Assembly: GCA_003542575.1 (NCBI GenBank)
Contig: DPKJ01000005.1
Coordinates: 372,001-436,000 of the forward strand
DNA from: Rikenellaceae bacterium
GTDB lineage: Bacteria; Bacteroidota; Bacteroidia; Bacteroidales; UBA932
DNA length: 64,000 nt
Direction: 5' to 3'
Below, piece by piece: positions 44,509 through 53,605 of the stretch. The translations under genes and the position numbers were made by a program. The notes under the pieces were generated by a model. The model was not told where the DNA came from. It made no database searches and saw nothing but the letters and a program-made list of their open reading frames with translations. How positions within the stretch are numbered: the first letter of the stretch is position 1; every line of letters starts with the position of its first letter.

Positions 44509-45384
44509 ATGACAAAAAAACTTAAAATTGTTGTTCTGGCCAAACAGGTGCCGGACACCCGTAATGTTGGGAAAAATGCAATGAAAGAGGATGGTACGGT
44601 TAACCGTGCTGCCCTTCCGGCAATCTTCAATCCTGAAGATATGAATGCATTGGAACAGGCATTAAGACTTAAGGACCGTTTCCCGGGAAGCCAGGTTTTG
44701 CTTCTGACAATGGGCCCATCAAGGGCTGCTGAAATAATCCGTGAAGGTTATTACAGGGGAGCAGACGGAGGAGTACTTCTTACCGACCGTAAATTTGCAG
44801 GTGCAGATACACTGGCAACATCCTATGCTCTTTCAATGGCTATCAAGAAAATCGGACCGGATATAATTATCGCAGGCAGACAGGCTATCGATGGCGATAC
44901 AGCACAGGTAGGTCCACAGGTTGCTGAGAAATTGAATTATCCTCAGGTAACTTACGCAGAAGACATTACCGGATTTGACGGAGATAAGCTTGTGGTAAAA
45001 AGAAGGCTTGAGAGAGGTGTAGAAACAGTGAAAACCCCTCTCCCTGCAGTAATTACCGTTCACGCTACAGCTCCTGATTGCCGTCCAAGACACGCAAAAC
45101 ATTTGATGAAATACAAACACGCCCGCACTTTTACCGAAGAGCAGGACAACGAGCATAACTCATACCTCCCTATTGAGGCGAAAACTAATCTGAGGATCCC
45201 TGAATGGGGTGTTGCCGATGTTGGCGGAGATGAGATTCACTATGGTCTTTCAGGATCACCTACAAAGGTGAAAAAGATTGAAAACATTGTGCATCAGGCA
45301 AAGGAATCAAAGATACTCACATCATCTTTCGAAGATATCGATTCGCTAATTAAAGAACTATTCTCATCACACACCATTGGATAA
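44509..45384 (+). CDS. etfB: Electron transfer flavoprotein, beta subunit
   Basis: A 291-residue EtfB that with EtfA carries electrons from acyl-CoA dehydrogenases. Motifs: VVLAKQVPDTRN at the N-terminus, LTMGPSRAAEIIRE, the DGDTAQVGPQVAE segment and the C-terminal recognition region. It is followed by etfA and an acyl-CoA dehydrogenase. Whether the complex is simple or electron-bifurcating cannot be told from the sequence here. Confidence 0.92.
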   Translation: MTKKLKIVVLAKQVPDTRNVGKNAMKEDGTVNRAALPAIFNPEDMNALEQALRLKDRFPGSQVLLLTMGPSRAAEIIREGYYRGADGGVLLTDRKFAGADTLATSYALSMAIKKIGPDIIIAGRQAIDGDTAQVGPQVAEKLNYPQVTYAEDITGFDGDKLVVKRRLERGVETVKTPLPAVITVHATAPDCRPRHAKHLMKYKHARTFTEEQDNEHNSYLPIEAKTNLRIPEWGVADVGGDEIHYGLSGSPTKVKKIENIVHQAKESKILTSSFEDIDSLIKELFSSHTIG

Positions 45385-45400
45385 CAGAAAATCAATAAGT

Positions 45401-46420
45401 ATGAACAATATTTTTATTTATATAGAGACTGAAGGGGGAAAAATTGCTGATGTAAGCCTTGAGCTTCTGACCAAAGCCCGCTCTCTGGCAAAAGAGCTCT
45501 CATGTGAGGTTGAGGCACTTATTATTGGAGACAGCGTGGCTCAACACAAAGAAGAACTTTTCAAATATGGTGCTCAGACAATTCATGTAGCTGAAGACAA
45601 GAAACTTAAGCATTACCTAACACTACCCTACTCTTCAATAGTAATTTCCGTTCTAAAAAAGGAGAATCCGCAGATTGCGCTCTTTGGAGCAACAAGTGTT
45701 GGAAGAGATCTTGCTCCCAGAGTATCTAGTGCTTTGGTAAGCGGACTTACAGCTGACTGCACATCTTTAGAAATCGGCGACCATAAGGAGGTTAAAAGTG
45801 GTAAAGAGTACAAAAACCTTCTTTACCAAATAAGACCTGCCTTTGGTGGTAACATTATTGCAACAATCATAAACCCTGATTGCAGACCGCAAATGGCAAC
45901 TGTAAGAGAGGGAGTTATGAAAAAAGAGGCTCTTGATGTGGCTGTAAAAGGTAAGGTTAAGGTAATTGACACTGCTGCCATTATTAAAGATGAAGACTTT
46001 GTTGTTGAGATTATTGAAAGACACATCGAGGAGCGCAAAATTGATATCAAAGGCTCTCCGGTTATTATTGCCGGTGGTTTTGGAGTGGGTTCAAAAGAGA
46101 ACTTTAAACTTCTTTACGATCTTGCTGCAGTGCTAGGTGCCGAGGTTGGCGCCTCAAGAGCCGCTGTTGACGCCGGGTTCGCTGAGCCTGCAAGGCAAAT
46201 CGGACAGACTGGAGTTACCGTAAGACCTAAGCTCTATATTGCAGTAGGAATTTCAGGCCAGATTCAGCACACAGCCGGAATGGACCAGTCTGCAATGATA
46301 ATTTCAATAAACAACGATCCTGCGGCTCCTATTCATCAGATTGCCGACTACGCAATTGTAGGTGACCTTAATGAGATAATCCCGCGGATGATTAAATCTT
46401 ACAAACTAAACAGCAAATAG
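45401..46420 (+). CDS. etfA: Electron transfer flavoprotein, alpha subunit
   Basis: A 339-residue EtfA. The N-terminal domain begins NNIFIYIETEGGKI. The C-terminal FAD-binding domain is typical: AGGFGVGSKENF, GASRAAVDAGF, GQTGVTVRPKLYIAVGISG, IQHTAGM and INNDPAAPI. ATG 45401 is chosen over the frame's earlier ATG at 45377, because the latter would overlap etfB and lie in front of the conserved first strand. It precedes the acyl-CoA dehydrogenase by 1 nt. Confidence 0.92.
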   Translation: MNNIFIYIETEGGKIADVSLELLTKARSLAKELSCEVEALIIGDSVAQHKEELFKYGAQTIHVAEDKKLKHYLTLPYSSIVISVLKKENPQIALFGATSVGRDLAPRVSSALVSGLTADCTSLEIGDHKEVKSGKEYKNLLYQIRPAFGGNIIATIINPDCRPQMATVREGVMKKEALDVAVKGKVKVIDTAAIIKDEDFVVEIIERHIEERKIDIKGSPVIIAGGFGVGSKENFKLLYDLAAVLGAEVGASRAAVDAGFAEPARQIGQTGVTVRPKLYIAVGISGQIQHTAGMDQSAMIISINNDPAAPIHQIADYAIVGDLNEIIPRMIKSYKLNSK

Positions 46421-46421
46421 T

Positions 46422-48149
46422 ATGGCCAATTTTTATAAAGATAATAACGATTTAAAATTTCAGTTCAGTCATCCTCTGATGTCTAAAATTGTTAGACTCA
46501 AGGAGCAGGATTTTAAAGATTCAGGAAATATTGACTATGCACCTTCATCCTTTGAAGATACAGTAGACTCTTATGATAAGGTAATGGAGATACTTGGAGA
46601 GATTTGCGGTGATGTTATTTTTCCAAATTCCGAAGAGGTTGACCATTCAGGTCCTCATCACGAAAATGGAAGGGTTACCTATGCAAAAGGTACTCAGCAG
46701 AATCAGGATACCCTTACGCAAGCCGGTCTTTACGGAATGTCACTTCCAAGAGAGTTTGGAGGGCTAAATTTTTCAATGGTTCCGTATGTTATGGCTGCCG
46801 AGATAGTTGCTAGAGCTGATGCAGGTTTTGCCAACATTTGGGGTCTTCAGGATTGTGCTGAAACTATTCACGAATTTGCCACAGAAGAGATTAAAGAGGA
46901 GTTTTTGCCTAGAATTCATCAGGGCGAAACTTGCTCAATGGACCTTACAGAGCCGGATGCAGGAAGTGACCTTCAGGCAGTTATGCTAAAGGCTACGCTT
47001 AACGAACAGGATGGTATGTGGTACTTGAATGGCGTTAAGAGGTTCATAACAAATGGTGATGCCCAGATTAAACTGGTACTTGCCCGCTCAGAAGAGAACA
47101 CTACTGACGGCAGAGGCCTTTCATACTTTGTTCATGATCAGAAGTGGGGAGGTGTTACTGTGAGAAGAATCGAAAACAAACTCGGAATAAAGGGCTCTCC
47201 TACCTGTGAACTTGTATTCTCAAATGCTCCTGCCAAACTTGTTGGTGAGCGAAGAATGGGTCTTATAAAGTATGTGATGTCGCTGATGAATGGTGCAAGA
47301 CTTGGAGTAGGTGCCCAGTCAGTTGGTATTTCAGAAGCAGCATATCGCGAAGCTTTAAAGTATGCTCATGAAAGAGCACAGTTTGGTAAGCCAATTATTC
47401 AGTTTCCGGCTGTTTATGAGATGCTGGCAGTTATTAAGGCTAAATTACAGGCTTCAAGGGCTCTGCTATATGAAACAACAAGATTTGTTGATGTATATAA
47501 ATCCTATGGTTTTATTGCTGAGACAAGAAAACTCACTCCGGAAGAGAGGACTGAATCAAAGCAGTACCAGAAATTGGCAGATATGTTTACCCCTATGCTC
47601 AAACTGATGGCATCGGAGTATTCAAACCAAAATGCTTATGACTCTCTTCAGATACATGGTGGGTCAGGTTTTATGAAGGACTACCCTATTGAACGTATTT
47701 ACAGGGATGCCAGAATTACAACCATTTACGAGGGCACATCTCAGCTTCAGGTAGTGGCTGCTCAGAGATATGTAACTAACGGAGGTTATATGAGTCAGCT
47801 TCGTGAATATGAGAACAGACCTGTAAAAGCTGAATACGAACAACTCAAAAAGATAATCGCCGAAATGACAAATCAGTATGAAAAGGCTGTCGAAATGCTG
47901 ATTGGCAAAGACAACGAGTACATCGATTTCCACGCCAGAAGAGTTGTAGAGATGGCTGCACATATAACCATGTCATACCTTCTGTTGAATGATGCTCAGA
48001 TCGACAGCAGCTTTGATAACTCTGCACAGATTTACATTACCAAAGCTCAATCATGGAACGACGAAAGGTTCAACTACCTTAAGAATTTCTCACCTTGTCA
48101 GCTAAGTGCTTTCCAGGCCATTAAAGAGGAACATGTAAAGGAGGCATAA
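46422..48149 (+). CDS. Acyl-CoA dehydrogenase family protein
   Basis: A 575-residue FAD enzyme oxidising acyl-CoA to enoyl-CoA with ETF as electron acceptor. Motifs: MDLTEPDAGSDL and FITNGD in the middle domain, ERAQFGKPIIQFPAV in the C-terminal domain, and the catalytic glutamate E437 in IYEGTSQLQ. It carries an extra C-terminal helical region beyond about residue 450, as in the longer Bacteroidota form. Placed directly after etfBA, it is the likely partner of this ETF. Followed by a strong hairpin terminator. Chain-length preference is unknown. Confidence 0.9.
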   Translation: MANFYKDNNDLKFQFSHPLMSKIVRLKEQDFKDSGNIDYAPSSFEDTVDSYDKVMEILGEICGDVIFPNSEEVDHSGPHHENGRVTYAKGTQQNQDTLTQAGLYGMSLPREFGGLNFSMVPYVMAAEIVARADAGFANIWGLQDCAETIHEFATEEIKEEFLPRIHQGETCSMDLTEPDAGSDLQAVMLKATLNEQDGMWYLNGVKRFITNGDAQIKLVLARSEENTTDGRGLSYFVHDQKWGGVTVRRIENKLGIKGSPTCELVFSNAPAKLVGERRMGLIKYVMSLMNGARLGVGAQSVGISEAAYREALKYAHERAQFGKPIIQFPAVYEMLAVIKAKLQASRALLYETTRFVDVYKSYGFIAETRKLTPEERTESKQYQKLADMFTPMLKLMASEYSNQNAYDSLQIHGGSGFMKDYPIERIYRDARITTIYEGTSQLQVVAAQRYVTNGGYMSQLREYENRPVKAEYEQLKKIIAEMTNQYEKAVEMLIGKDNEYIDFHARRVVEMAAHITMSYLLLNDAQIDSSFDNSAQIYITKAQSWNDERFNYLKNFSPCQLSAFQAIKEEHVKEA

Positions 48150-48177
48150 GCCTGATTTCATTACACATTCAATAAAG

Positions 48178-48210
48178 TGGCGCAGAGAAATAGTAATAAT
48201 CTCTGCGCCA
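48178..48210. terminator. Strong hairpin terminator between convergent genes
   Basis: A perfect 11-bp stem, 48178-48188 (tggcgcagaga) with 48200-48210 (tctctgcgcca), encloses an 11-nt loop. On the plus strand it is followed by a T-rich run (ttataagtattttt). It lies between the convergent acyl-CoA dehydrogenase and metal-efflux genes and could serve both directions. Confidence 0.85.
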
Positions 48211-48279
48211 TTATAAGTATTTTTCCATATTGGTTTTGTAAATATCACATAATTAATCAAATGTGAAGCTACTTAAAAA

Positions 48280-49188
48280 TTACCTACAGGAGTTTGTGTA
48301 CTTGCAGTTGTGGGCCTCTCCGGTGCGCTCAACCTCAATTGTAATGTGATCTATCCCTGACGATGATGTAATCTCGCGCACCCTCTCCTTAAGATTGCAA
48401 ATTGTTAATGAATCGGTTTCATCAGCAACCACAATGTGAAGTGTCAATATGTGATTTTCTCCATCAAGACTCCAAATATGCAGGTCATGAAGAGACACAA
48501 TTTCATTTATGGAAAGTAAACGGCCTTCAAGTTCATCAACATTTATACTTTTTGGAACCTCTTGCAGCATTATTTTTACTGTATTTCTGAGGTTACGATA
48601 AACATTCCAGAGAACCCAGGCGGTAATAATCAGAGACATCAGAGGGTCAAGGAAAGGAAGATCAAAGAAAAACATTAGAACCGCTCCAATAAATACGGCG
48701 ATCCATCCCAAAACATCCTCCATCATATGCAATAAAACCGCCTTTTCATTGTGGCTTGTACCATGCTTTAACCGTAGAACTGCTGCTCCGTTAACTATGA
48801 TCCCGATAACAGCCAGTATAATCATTCCAGGAGCATGAGCCTGTTGTGGTTCAATTATCCTTTTCACGCTCTCCTGAATTATAAACACCGACCCTATTGC
48901 AAGAACCAGTGATATAAATATTGATCCAAGTAGTGAAAACCTCTTATAACCGTAAGAGTAAAAACGATCACCCCTCTTCTGAGAAAATTTTTGAAGATAC
49001 CAGGCTACTCCTAGTGACAAAGAATCCCCAAAATCGTGTACGGCGTCAGAGAGAATTGCCACCGAGTTTGTTAAAAGTCCTCCAACTAGCTCAATCAGGG
49101 CAAACGAAATGTTTAAAACAAATGCGTAGGCAATGTTTTTTGAACTATTATTTATTGGACTGAGACTATGTGAATGGTCGTGCGACAT
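48280..49188 (-). CDS. Cation diffusion facilitator (CzcD/ZitB-like metal efflux)
   Basis: A 302-residue antiporter exporting Zn2+ or similar divalent cations. The N-terminus is histidine-rich (MSHDHSHSL). Six TM helices follow, with metal-site residues in DAVHDFGDS (helix 2) and DLPFLDPLMS (helix 5). The C-terminal cytosolic ferredoxin-like domain has LHDLHIWSLDGE and ends with a short Cys-containing tail. Its upstream region contains three TAA(G/C)CGTTTT repeats. Metal specificity is not decided by the sequence. Confidence 0.9.
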   Translation of the reverse strand: MSHDHSHSLSPINNSSKNIAYAFVLNISFALIELVGGLLTNSVAILSDAVHDFGDSLSLGVAWYLQKFSQKRGDRFYSYGYKRFSLLGSIFISLVLAIGSVFIIQESVKRIIEPQQAHAPGMIILAVIGIIVNGAAVLRLKHGTSHNEKAVLLHMMEDVLGWIAVFIGAVLMFFFDLPFLDPLMSLIITAWVLWNVYRNLRNTVKIMLQEVPKSINVDELEGRLLSINEIVSLHDLHIWSLDGENHILTLHIVVADETDSLTICNLKERVREITSSSGIDHITIEVERTGEAHNCKYTNSCR

Positions 49189-49192
49189 TTAA

Positions 49193-49268
49193 TAAGCGTT
49201 TTACTTAATAACCGTTTTTGATGATATTTGTTTATTCGCCTTTAGGATAGTTTTTGTTTAAGCGTTTT
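49193..49268. repeat. Three TAA(G/C)CGTTTT repeats upstream of the metal-efflux gene
   Basis: Copies at 49193-49202 (TAAGCGTTTT), 49209-49218 (TAACCGTTTT) and 49259-49268 (TAAGCGTTTT), all in the same orientation. The first is 4 nt from the start codon of the efflux gene. They could be operator half-sites, but AT-rich DNA makes chance similarity possible. Confidence 0.35.
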
Positions 49269-49370
49269 TTAAGTGAAAATTTGGTTTTGATACCTCAGGA
49301 ATACCTCAAAAAACTGTTGAAATTACAAACAATGAAATTATAAACAAAAAACTTCATCGCGATAATTTTT

Positions 49371-49378
49371 TAACTTTG
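49371..49378 (+). promoter_or_regulatory. -7 element TAACTTTG for the fucose-isomerase-like gene
   Basis: A perfect TAnnTTTG match 19 nt before the ATG at 49397, in the divergent gap with the metal-efflux gene. No convincing -33 TTG. Confidence 0.5.
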
Positions 49379-49396
49379 TAAGATATAATCGGGAAA

Positions 49397-50662
49397 ATGG
49401 AAAAATCGCTTAATATAATTACACTCGCCTCTGCCCTGCATGGCGATTCGCAAGAGATAACTTCGCACAGAGAGATAATACCTGTACTCAGGTCCCACTT
49501 TGTAACTAAAGAGTTATCTTATGAACAAATTTCTGCCGGTTCACTTCCGGATGGATTTACTGTTCTTTTTATTGCCACAGGAGGAACTGAGGAGCTCTTT
49601 CTGAAAATCAATAAAATGATACCTCAGCCTGTTGTTATTCTGAGTGATTCATATCACAACTCCCTTGCAGCATCGCTGGAGATATGCTCGTGGATGCATA
49701 ACAATAACATCATGCATAAACATATAGTATTTCCGGTTGAACCATCCAGAAAGGTAATTGAGCAAATTCTTGAAGAGCTCGACTTTACAGCAGTTATCCA
49801 AAGTGGTTTTTCGCAGTTAAAAAGAGAAAGAATCGGACTTATAGGCGGAGAGTCTCCATGGTTAATATCTTCAAAAATTGACAAACGATACATTGGAGAA
49901 AAATTTGGGGTTTCTTTCGTGGAAATTGATCCGCAGGCAATAATTAAAGATTTTGAGAAAGAGACTATTACGAATTCTTCTGTAACAGACTTCGCCCGCA
50001 AAATTGCCTCCCGTCTTGATATACATACCAATGAAGATACATTAAAAGATGCCGTAAGGTTCTATAATGTGCTTTTAAAATATTGTGAGGAGTTCAAACT
50101 TACATCCCTTACCATTAAGTGTTTCGATATTTTGATTCCTTGCAATACAACTGCCTGCCTGGCCCTGGCTTTGCTAAACGACAAAGGCATAACAGCTGGT
50201 TGCGAAGGAGACATACCCTCTTTGTGGAGTATGATAATTTCAAGGGTGTTTTGTGAGAAAATCTCTTTTATGTCAAATCCTTCTTCAATTGAAAGGGTTG
50301 ATAATAGTATCGATTTTGCACACTGTACAGCCCCACTCTCCTTATCTGAAGAGTTTACCCTTACAAGCCACTATGAATCAAAATTGGGTATTGGAGTTAA
50401 GGCTAAAATGTCTTTGGGTAAATATACTCTTTTCAAATGCGCTGGCGAAAAGTTGAATAAGTTCTATGTTTTTGAAGGAGAGGTGGTTCAAAACACTTCT
50501 GTAATTGAAAGATGCAGAACTCAAATTAAGTTTATTTTTAAATCAGATGATGACCTGGACGAATATCTGAATTCATATCTGGGCAACCACACAATTCTGA
50601 TTCCGGGGAAAAATAAAAAAGCACTAAAAAGAGTGATGAAGTTTATGTCGGAAATTCAGTAA
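49397..50662 (+). CDS. L-fucose isomerase-like protein of unknown substrate
   Basis: A 421-residue protein resembling the fucose/arabinose isomerase fold. Supporting segments are NTTACLALALLNDKGITAGC followed by EGDIPSLWSMI, and SHYESKLGIGVKAKMSLG with a beta-rich C-terminal region, as in the C-terminal domain of these isomerases. The N-terminal half has the alternating alpha/beta pattern. There is no sugar operon around it, so the substrate cannot be inferred. It may be a diverged isomerase or a protein of another function on this fold. Confidence 0.6.
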   Translation: MEKSLNIITLASALHGDSQEITSHREIIPVLRSHFVTKELSYEQISAGSLPDGFTVLFIATGGTEELFLKINKMIPQPVVILSDSYHNSLAASLEICSWMHNNNIMHKHIVFPVEPSRKVIEQILEELDFTAVIQSGFSQLKRERIGLIGGESPWLISSKIDKRYIGEKFGVSFVEIDPQAIIKDFEKETITNSSVTDFARKIASRLDIHTNEDTLKDAVRFYNVLLKYCEEFKLTSLTIKCFDILIPCNTTACLALALLNDKGITAGCEGDIPSLWSMIISRVFCEKISFMSNPSSIERVDNSIDFAHCTAPLSLSEEFTLTSHYESKLGIGVKAKMSLGKYTLFKCAGEKLNKFYVFEGEVVQNTSVIERCRTQIKFIFKSDDDLDEYLNSYLGNHTILIPGKNKKALKRVMKFMSEIQ

Positions 50663-50793
50663 TTCAGCAATTTACTAAATCATCAAATCAGTAAACAATT
50701 AATTATTTCAAATATAACCTAGTTTTATTTACTCTAATTTTCTCTAACTATAGCATTAAAAAAAACATTATACATTAACTCAAACCTCTCATT

Positions 50794-52170
50794 ATGAAAA
50801 ACATATATGCAAACTGGAAATTTATAAAAGGGACTTTGCTTTTAGTGGTTTCTCTTTTTCTTGCAAACACCTCTTTTTCGCAAACAATCATTAACAAAGA
50901 TCCCCGTATAGAGGCTGCTGTTAATGAGATCTGCACAGATAATATGAGAGAAAATATAACAGGCTTGCTCAAGTTTCATACGCGCCATAATCTAAGTACT
51001 CAAAAAAGAGCTGATTTTGGAATTGGTGCTGCTGCAACCTATATTGAAAATAAGCTCAATGAGTATGCAAAATCGGACAGCCGTTTTACAGTAGAGAGAG
51101 TTCTCTACAAGGCCGGAGGAGAAGGAACGCGTTTGGGCAGAGAAATTACTCTCACAAACATAGTTGTAACGATAAAGGGGAATTCTTCGGATGACAGAGT
51201 GATTGCACTACTTGCGCATTATGACAGCCGTTCGGAGGATAACACTGACTCTACCACTTATGCTCCCGGTGCAAACGATAATTTAAGCGGAGTTTCAGCA
51301 CTACTGGAGATCGCAAGAATTTTAGCCGGAAAAGAGATTGGCGCTACAATAAAGCTAATGTTTCTCTCAGGTGAAGAGCATGGTCTTTTGGGTGCTGCAC
51401 ATATGGCTCAGATTGCTCAGGATGAGAAATGGAATCTGATTGCCGTTTTGAACAACGATATGATAAGTAACAGCCATTCAAGTGATACTGACATAAGAAA
51501 CAATTCAATCGTAAGGGTATTTTCCGAGAATATTCCATTTACCGAAAACGAGGCACAGGCAAGGGAGAGGGTTTTTAACTCGGCTGAAAATGACTCCCCG
51601 TCAAGACAACTTGCCAGATATATTAAAGAGAGCGGAGAGAGATATACAGAAAATCTTATGGTTAAACTGATTTATCGTAACGACCGTTTTGGCAGAGGAG
51701 GCGACCATACTCCTTTTAACAGAAAGGGATTTACAGCTGTAAGAATATGTGAATTCTATGAAAATTACGATAGAACCCATCAAAAGACTGAAATCAGAAA
51801 CGGAAAACAGTTCGGGGATATAATCGAAGGGGTCGATTTTGAATATCTGCGCAAAAACACCTCCGTAAATCTCTCTTCACTTATGAATCTGGCCCTTGCT
51901 CCATATGAGCCAATAAATGTATCAACAAATGTCTCTTCCTTATCAAATTACACCGAGATATCATGGAAGGAGCCTGTTAAAGGAATTATGCCATATGGGT
52001 ACTATCTTCTTATAAGAGAGACAGATTCTCCTGTTTGGCAAAGAAAAATTTTCGTTAAAGGAACTGAGATTAATGTTCCATTGAGCAAAGACAACTATTT
52101 CTTTGGGGTTCAGTCAGTAGGCGATAAAGGGAACGAAAGCCTTCCTGTGTTTTCAAAAGGTGTTAGGTAG
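50794..52170 (+). CDS. Exported M28 family zinc peptidase
   Basis: A 458-residue secreted or periplasmic aminopeptidase-like enzyme. There is an N-terminal signal segment ending near ANTSFSQ. The two-zinc site is recognisable: H and D in LLAHYDSRSED and PGANDNLSG, the catalytic pair in LSGEEHGLLG, an aspartate in LNNDMISNS, and a histidine in GGDHTPFN. The last 85 or so residues form a fibronectin type III-like domain (VSSLSNYTEISWKEP). It probably releases N-terminal amino acids from peptides. Confidence 0.85.
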   Translation: MKNIYANWKFIKGTLLLVVSLFLANTSFSQTIINKDPRIEAAVNEICTDNMRENITGLLKFHTRHNLSTQKRADFGIGAAATYIENKLNEYAKSDSRFTVERVLYKAGGEGTRLGREITLTNIVVTIKGNSSDDRVIALLAHYDSRSEDNTDSTTYAPGANDNLSGVSALLEIARILAGKEIGATIKLMFLSGEEHGLLGAAHMAQIAQDEKWNLIAVLNNDMISNSHSSDTDIRNNSIVRVFSENIPFTENEAQARERVFNSAENDSPSRQLARYIKESGERYTENLMVKLIYRNDRFGRGGDHTPFNRKGFTAVRICEFYENYDRTHQKTEIRNGKQFGDIIEGVDFEYLRKNTSVNLSSLMNLALAPYEPINVSTNVSSLSNYTEISWKEPVKGIMPYGYYLLIRETDSPVWQRKIFVKGTEINVPLSKDNYFFGVQSVGDKGNESLPVFSKGVR

Positions 52171-52204
52171 GTGAAGAAGTAAAAACAAAAGTAAAAGATG
52201 TTAA

Positions 52205-53056
52205 ATGCGTAAACAGAAGCATTATAAAATATCATTGGTAGGGTGCGGAAATGTGGCTTACAGACTCTCTTTTGCTCTTAAAAGTGCTGGTCACTCTATC
52301 CCCTGCATATATGGCAGAAACTTAAATGAGGCAAACAAACTGGCCTATATTTTAAATAAACCTGAAATTCTGGAGCACATACCTCCGGCTACCCACAAAG
52401 CTAAAAGTGAGATAATTGCAACCAGGGGTACAGATGATTTTAAAATGCTTTCGGAAAGTGATATTATTATTATTGCTGTATCAGACAATGCCATTCAGGA
52501 GATCTCAGACAGGCTGTTTGAGGCACTTAATGGAGAAAAAGAGCTGCCGGTTGTTGTTCATTCAAGCGGAGCAACAGATATAAGCGTGTTGTGCAAATGG
52601 CCCCGATTCGGTGTCTTTTACCCGCTGATGACTTTATCGAAGACAAAACCGGTTGACTTTAAACTAATTCCATTTTTTTTAGAAGCAAATGACAGCGTAG
52701 TAATGGAACAAATTTCATCTCTCTGCTACTCACTGGGTTCAGAATATAAGGTTTGTTCATCTGAAGAACGGTTAAAAGTGCATACTGCTGCTGTTTTTGT
52801 AAGTAATTTTGTGAACTATCTTACCGGACTGGCCTTTGATATATCCGGACAAAATCAGATGTATTTAATGCCCCTTGCAATTGAAACTGTGAGAAAGGCA
52901 TTTCTTTATGAGCACCCTTCACTTGTTCAGACAGGCCCTGCAGTCAGAGACGATCATCAGACGATGAATAAGCACATTGATATACTTGAAAATATGGATG
53001 ACCACAAGCTGGTTTATGAGACTATTTCAAAACTTATACTTAAACAAAGAAAATAA
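52205..53056 (+). CDS. Rossmann-fold DUF2520 protein
   Basis: A 283-residue protein. The N-terminus has an NAD(P)-binding motif (LVGCGNVAYRLSFAL), and the C-terminal part (about 140-270) is the DUF2520 helical domain (FFLEANDSVVMEQI, LKVHTAAVFVSNFVNYL, GPAVRDDHQTM). It resembles pyrroline-5-carboxylate-reductase-like and F420-oxidoreductase-like enzymes. Its function is unknown. In Bacteroidota it commonly precedes kdsC and maf, as here; kdsC starts 7 nt after its stop. Confidence 0.8.
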   Translation: MRKQKHYKISLVGCGNVAYRLSFALKSAGHSIPCIYGRNLNEANKLAYILNKPEILEHIPPATHKAKSEIIATRGTDDFKMLSESDIIIIAVSDNAIQEISDRLFEALNGEKELPVVVHSSGATDISVLCKWPRFGVFYPLMTLSKTKPVDFKLIPFFLEANDSVVMEQISSLCYSLGSEYKVCSSEERLKVHTAAVFVSNFVNYLTGLAFDISGQNQMYLMPLAIETVRKAFLYEHPSLVQTGPAVRDDHQTMNKHIDILENMDDHKLVYETISKLILKQRK

Positions 53057-53063
53057 TTCTAAT

Positions 53064-53588
53064 ATGTCCAATTATAAGATTAAATTATCTAAGATTAAAG
53101 CATTTGCCTTTGATGTAGACGGAGTATTTACAGACGGTACCGTTATTGCAACCGAATCCGGTGACCTTTTGCGATCACATAATGCAAAAGATGGTTATGC
53201 AGTAAGGATGGCCATTCTAAACAATTTCCCGGTTGCAATAATTACAGGAGGTGCTTCTGAAAGCATTATTAAAAGGTTTGCCCCTATCGGAGTAGAAGAC
53301 ATATATTTGAAATCACATAATAAAATGCCTGATTTTCTCAGGTTTTGTTCAAAACACAACCTAAAACCGGACGAAGTTTTGTTTATGGGCGATGATATAC
53401 CTGATATTGGAATTCTTAAAAATTGCGGGCTTGCAACATGTCCTGCAGATGCTGTCAATGAGGTTAAAGAGGTAAGCGAATATGTATCACTATTTAATGG
53501 AGGCAGAGGCTGTGTCAGGGATGTTATTGAACAGACTCTCAAAATCCAAGGTGTTTGGAGTGCCAATCCTGAGGCATATTCAGGCTAA
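53064..53588 (+). CDS. kdsC: 3-deoxy-D-manno-octulosonate-8-phosphate phosphatase (HAD, KdsC-like)
   Basis: A 174-residue HAD phosphatase without a cap domain. DVDG at residues 17-20 gives the nucleophile and acid/base aspartates, ITGG is motif II, and MGDDIPD is motif IV. The layout matches KdsC, which removes phosphate from Kdo-8-phosphate, downstream of KdsA (28049-28870). ATG 53064 is preferred over the earlier in-frame ATG at 52977, which lies inside the previous gene. It sits between the DUF2520 gene and maf. Confidence 0.85.
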   Translation: MSNYKIKLSKIKAFAFDVDGVFTDGTVIATESGDLLRSHNAKDGYAVRMAILNNFPVAIITGGASESIIKRFAPIGVEDIYLKSHNKMPDFLRFCSKHNLKPDEVLFMGDDIPDIGILKNCGLATCPADAVNEVKEVSEYVSLFNGGRGCVRDVIEQTLKIQGVWSANPEAYSG

Positions 53589-53605
53589 CAAAATAATCAG
53601 TATTT

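Noticed and set aside
50671..50695. Weak hairpin tttact/agtaaa after the fucose-isomerase-like gene
   Set aside because: A 6-bp AT-rich stem with a 13-nt loop and no clear T-run is not enough to call a terminator.
52977..53063. Earlier in-frame start of kdsC at 52977
   Set aside because: The extra 29 residues lie inside the DUF2520 gene and look like read-through of another frame; ATG 53064 follows that gene's stop by 7 nt.
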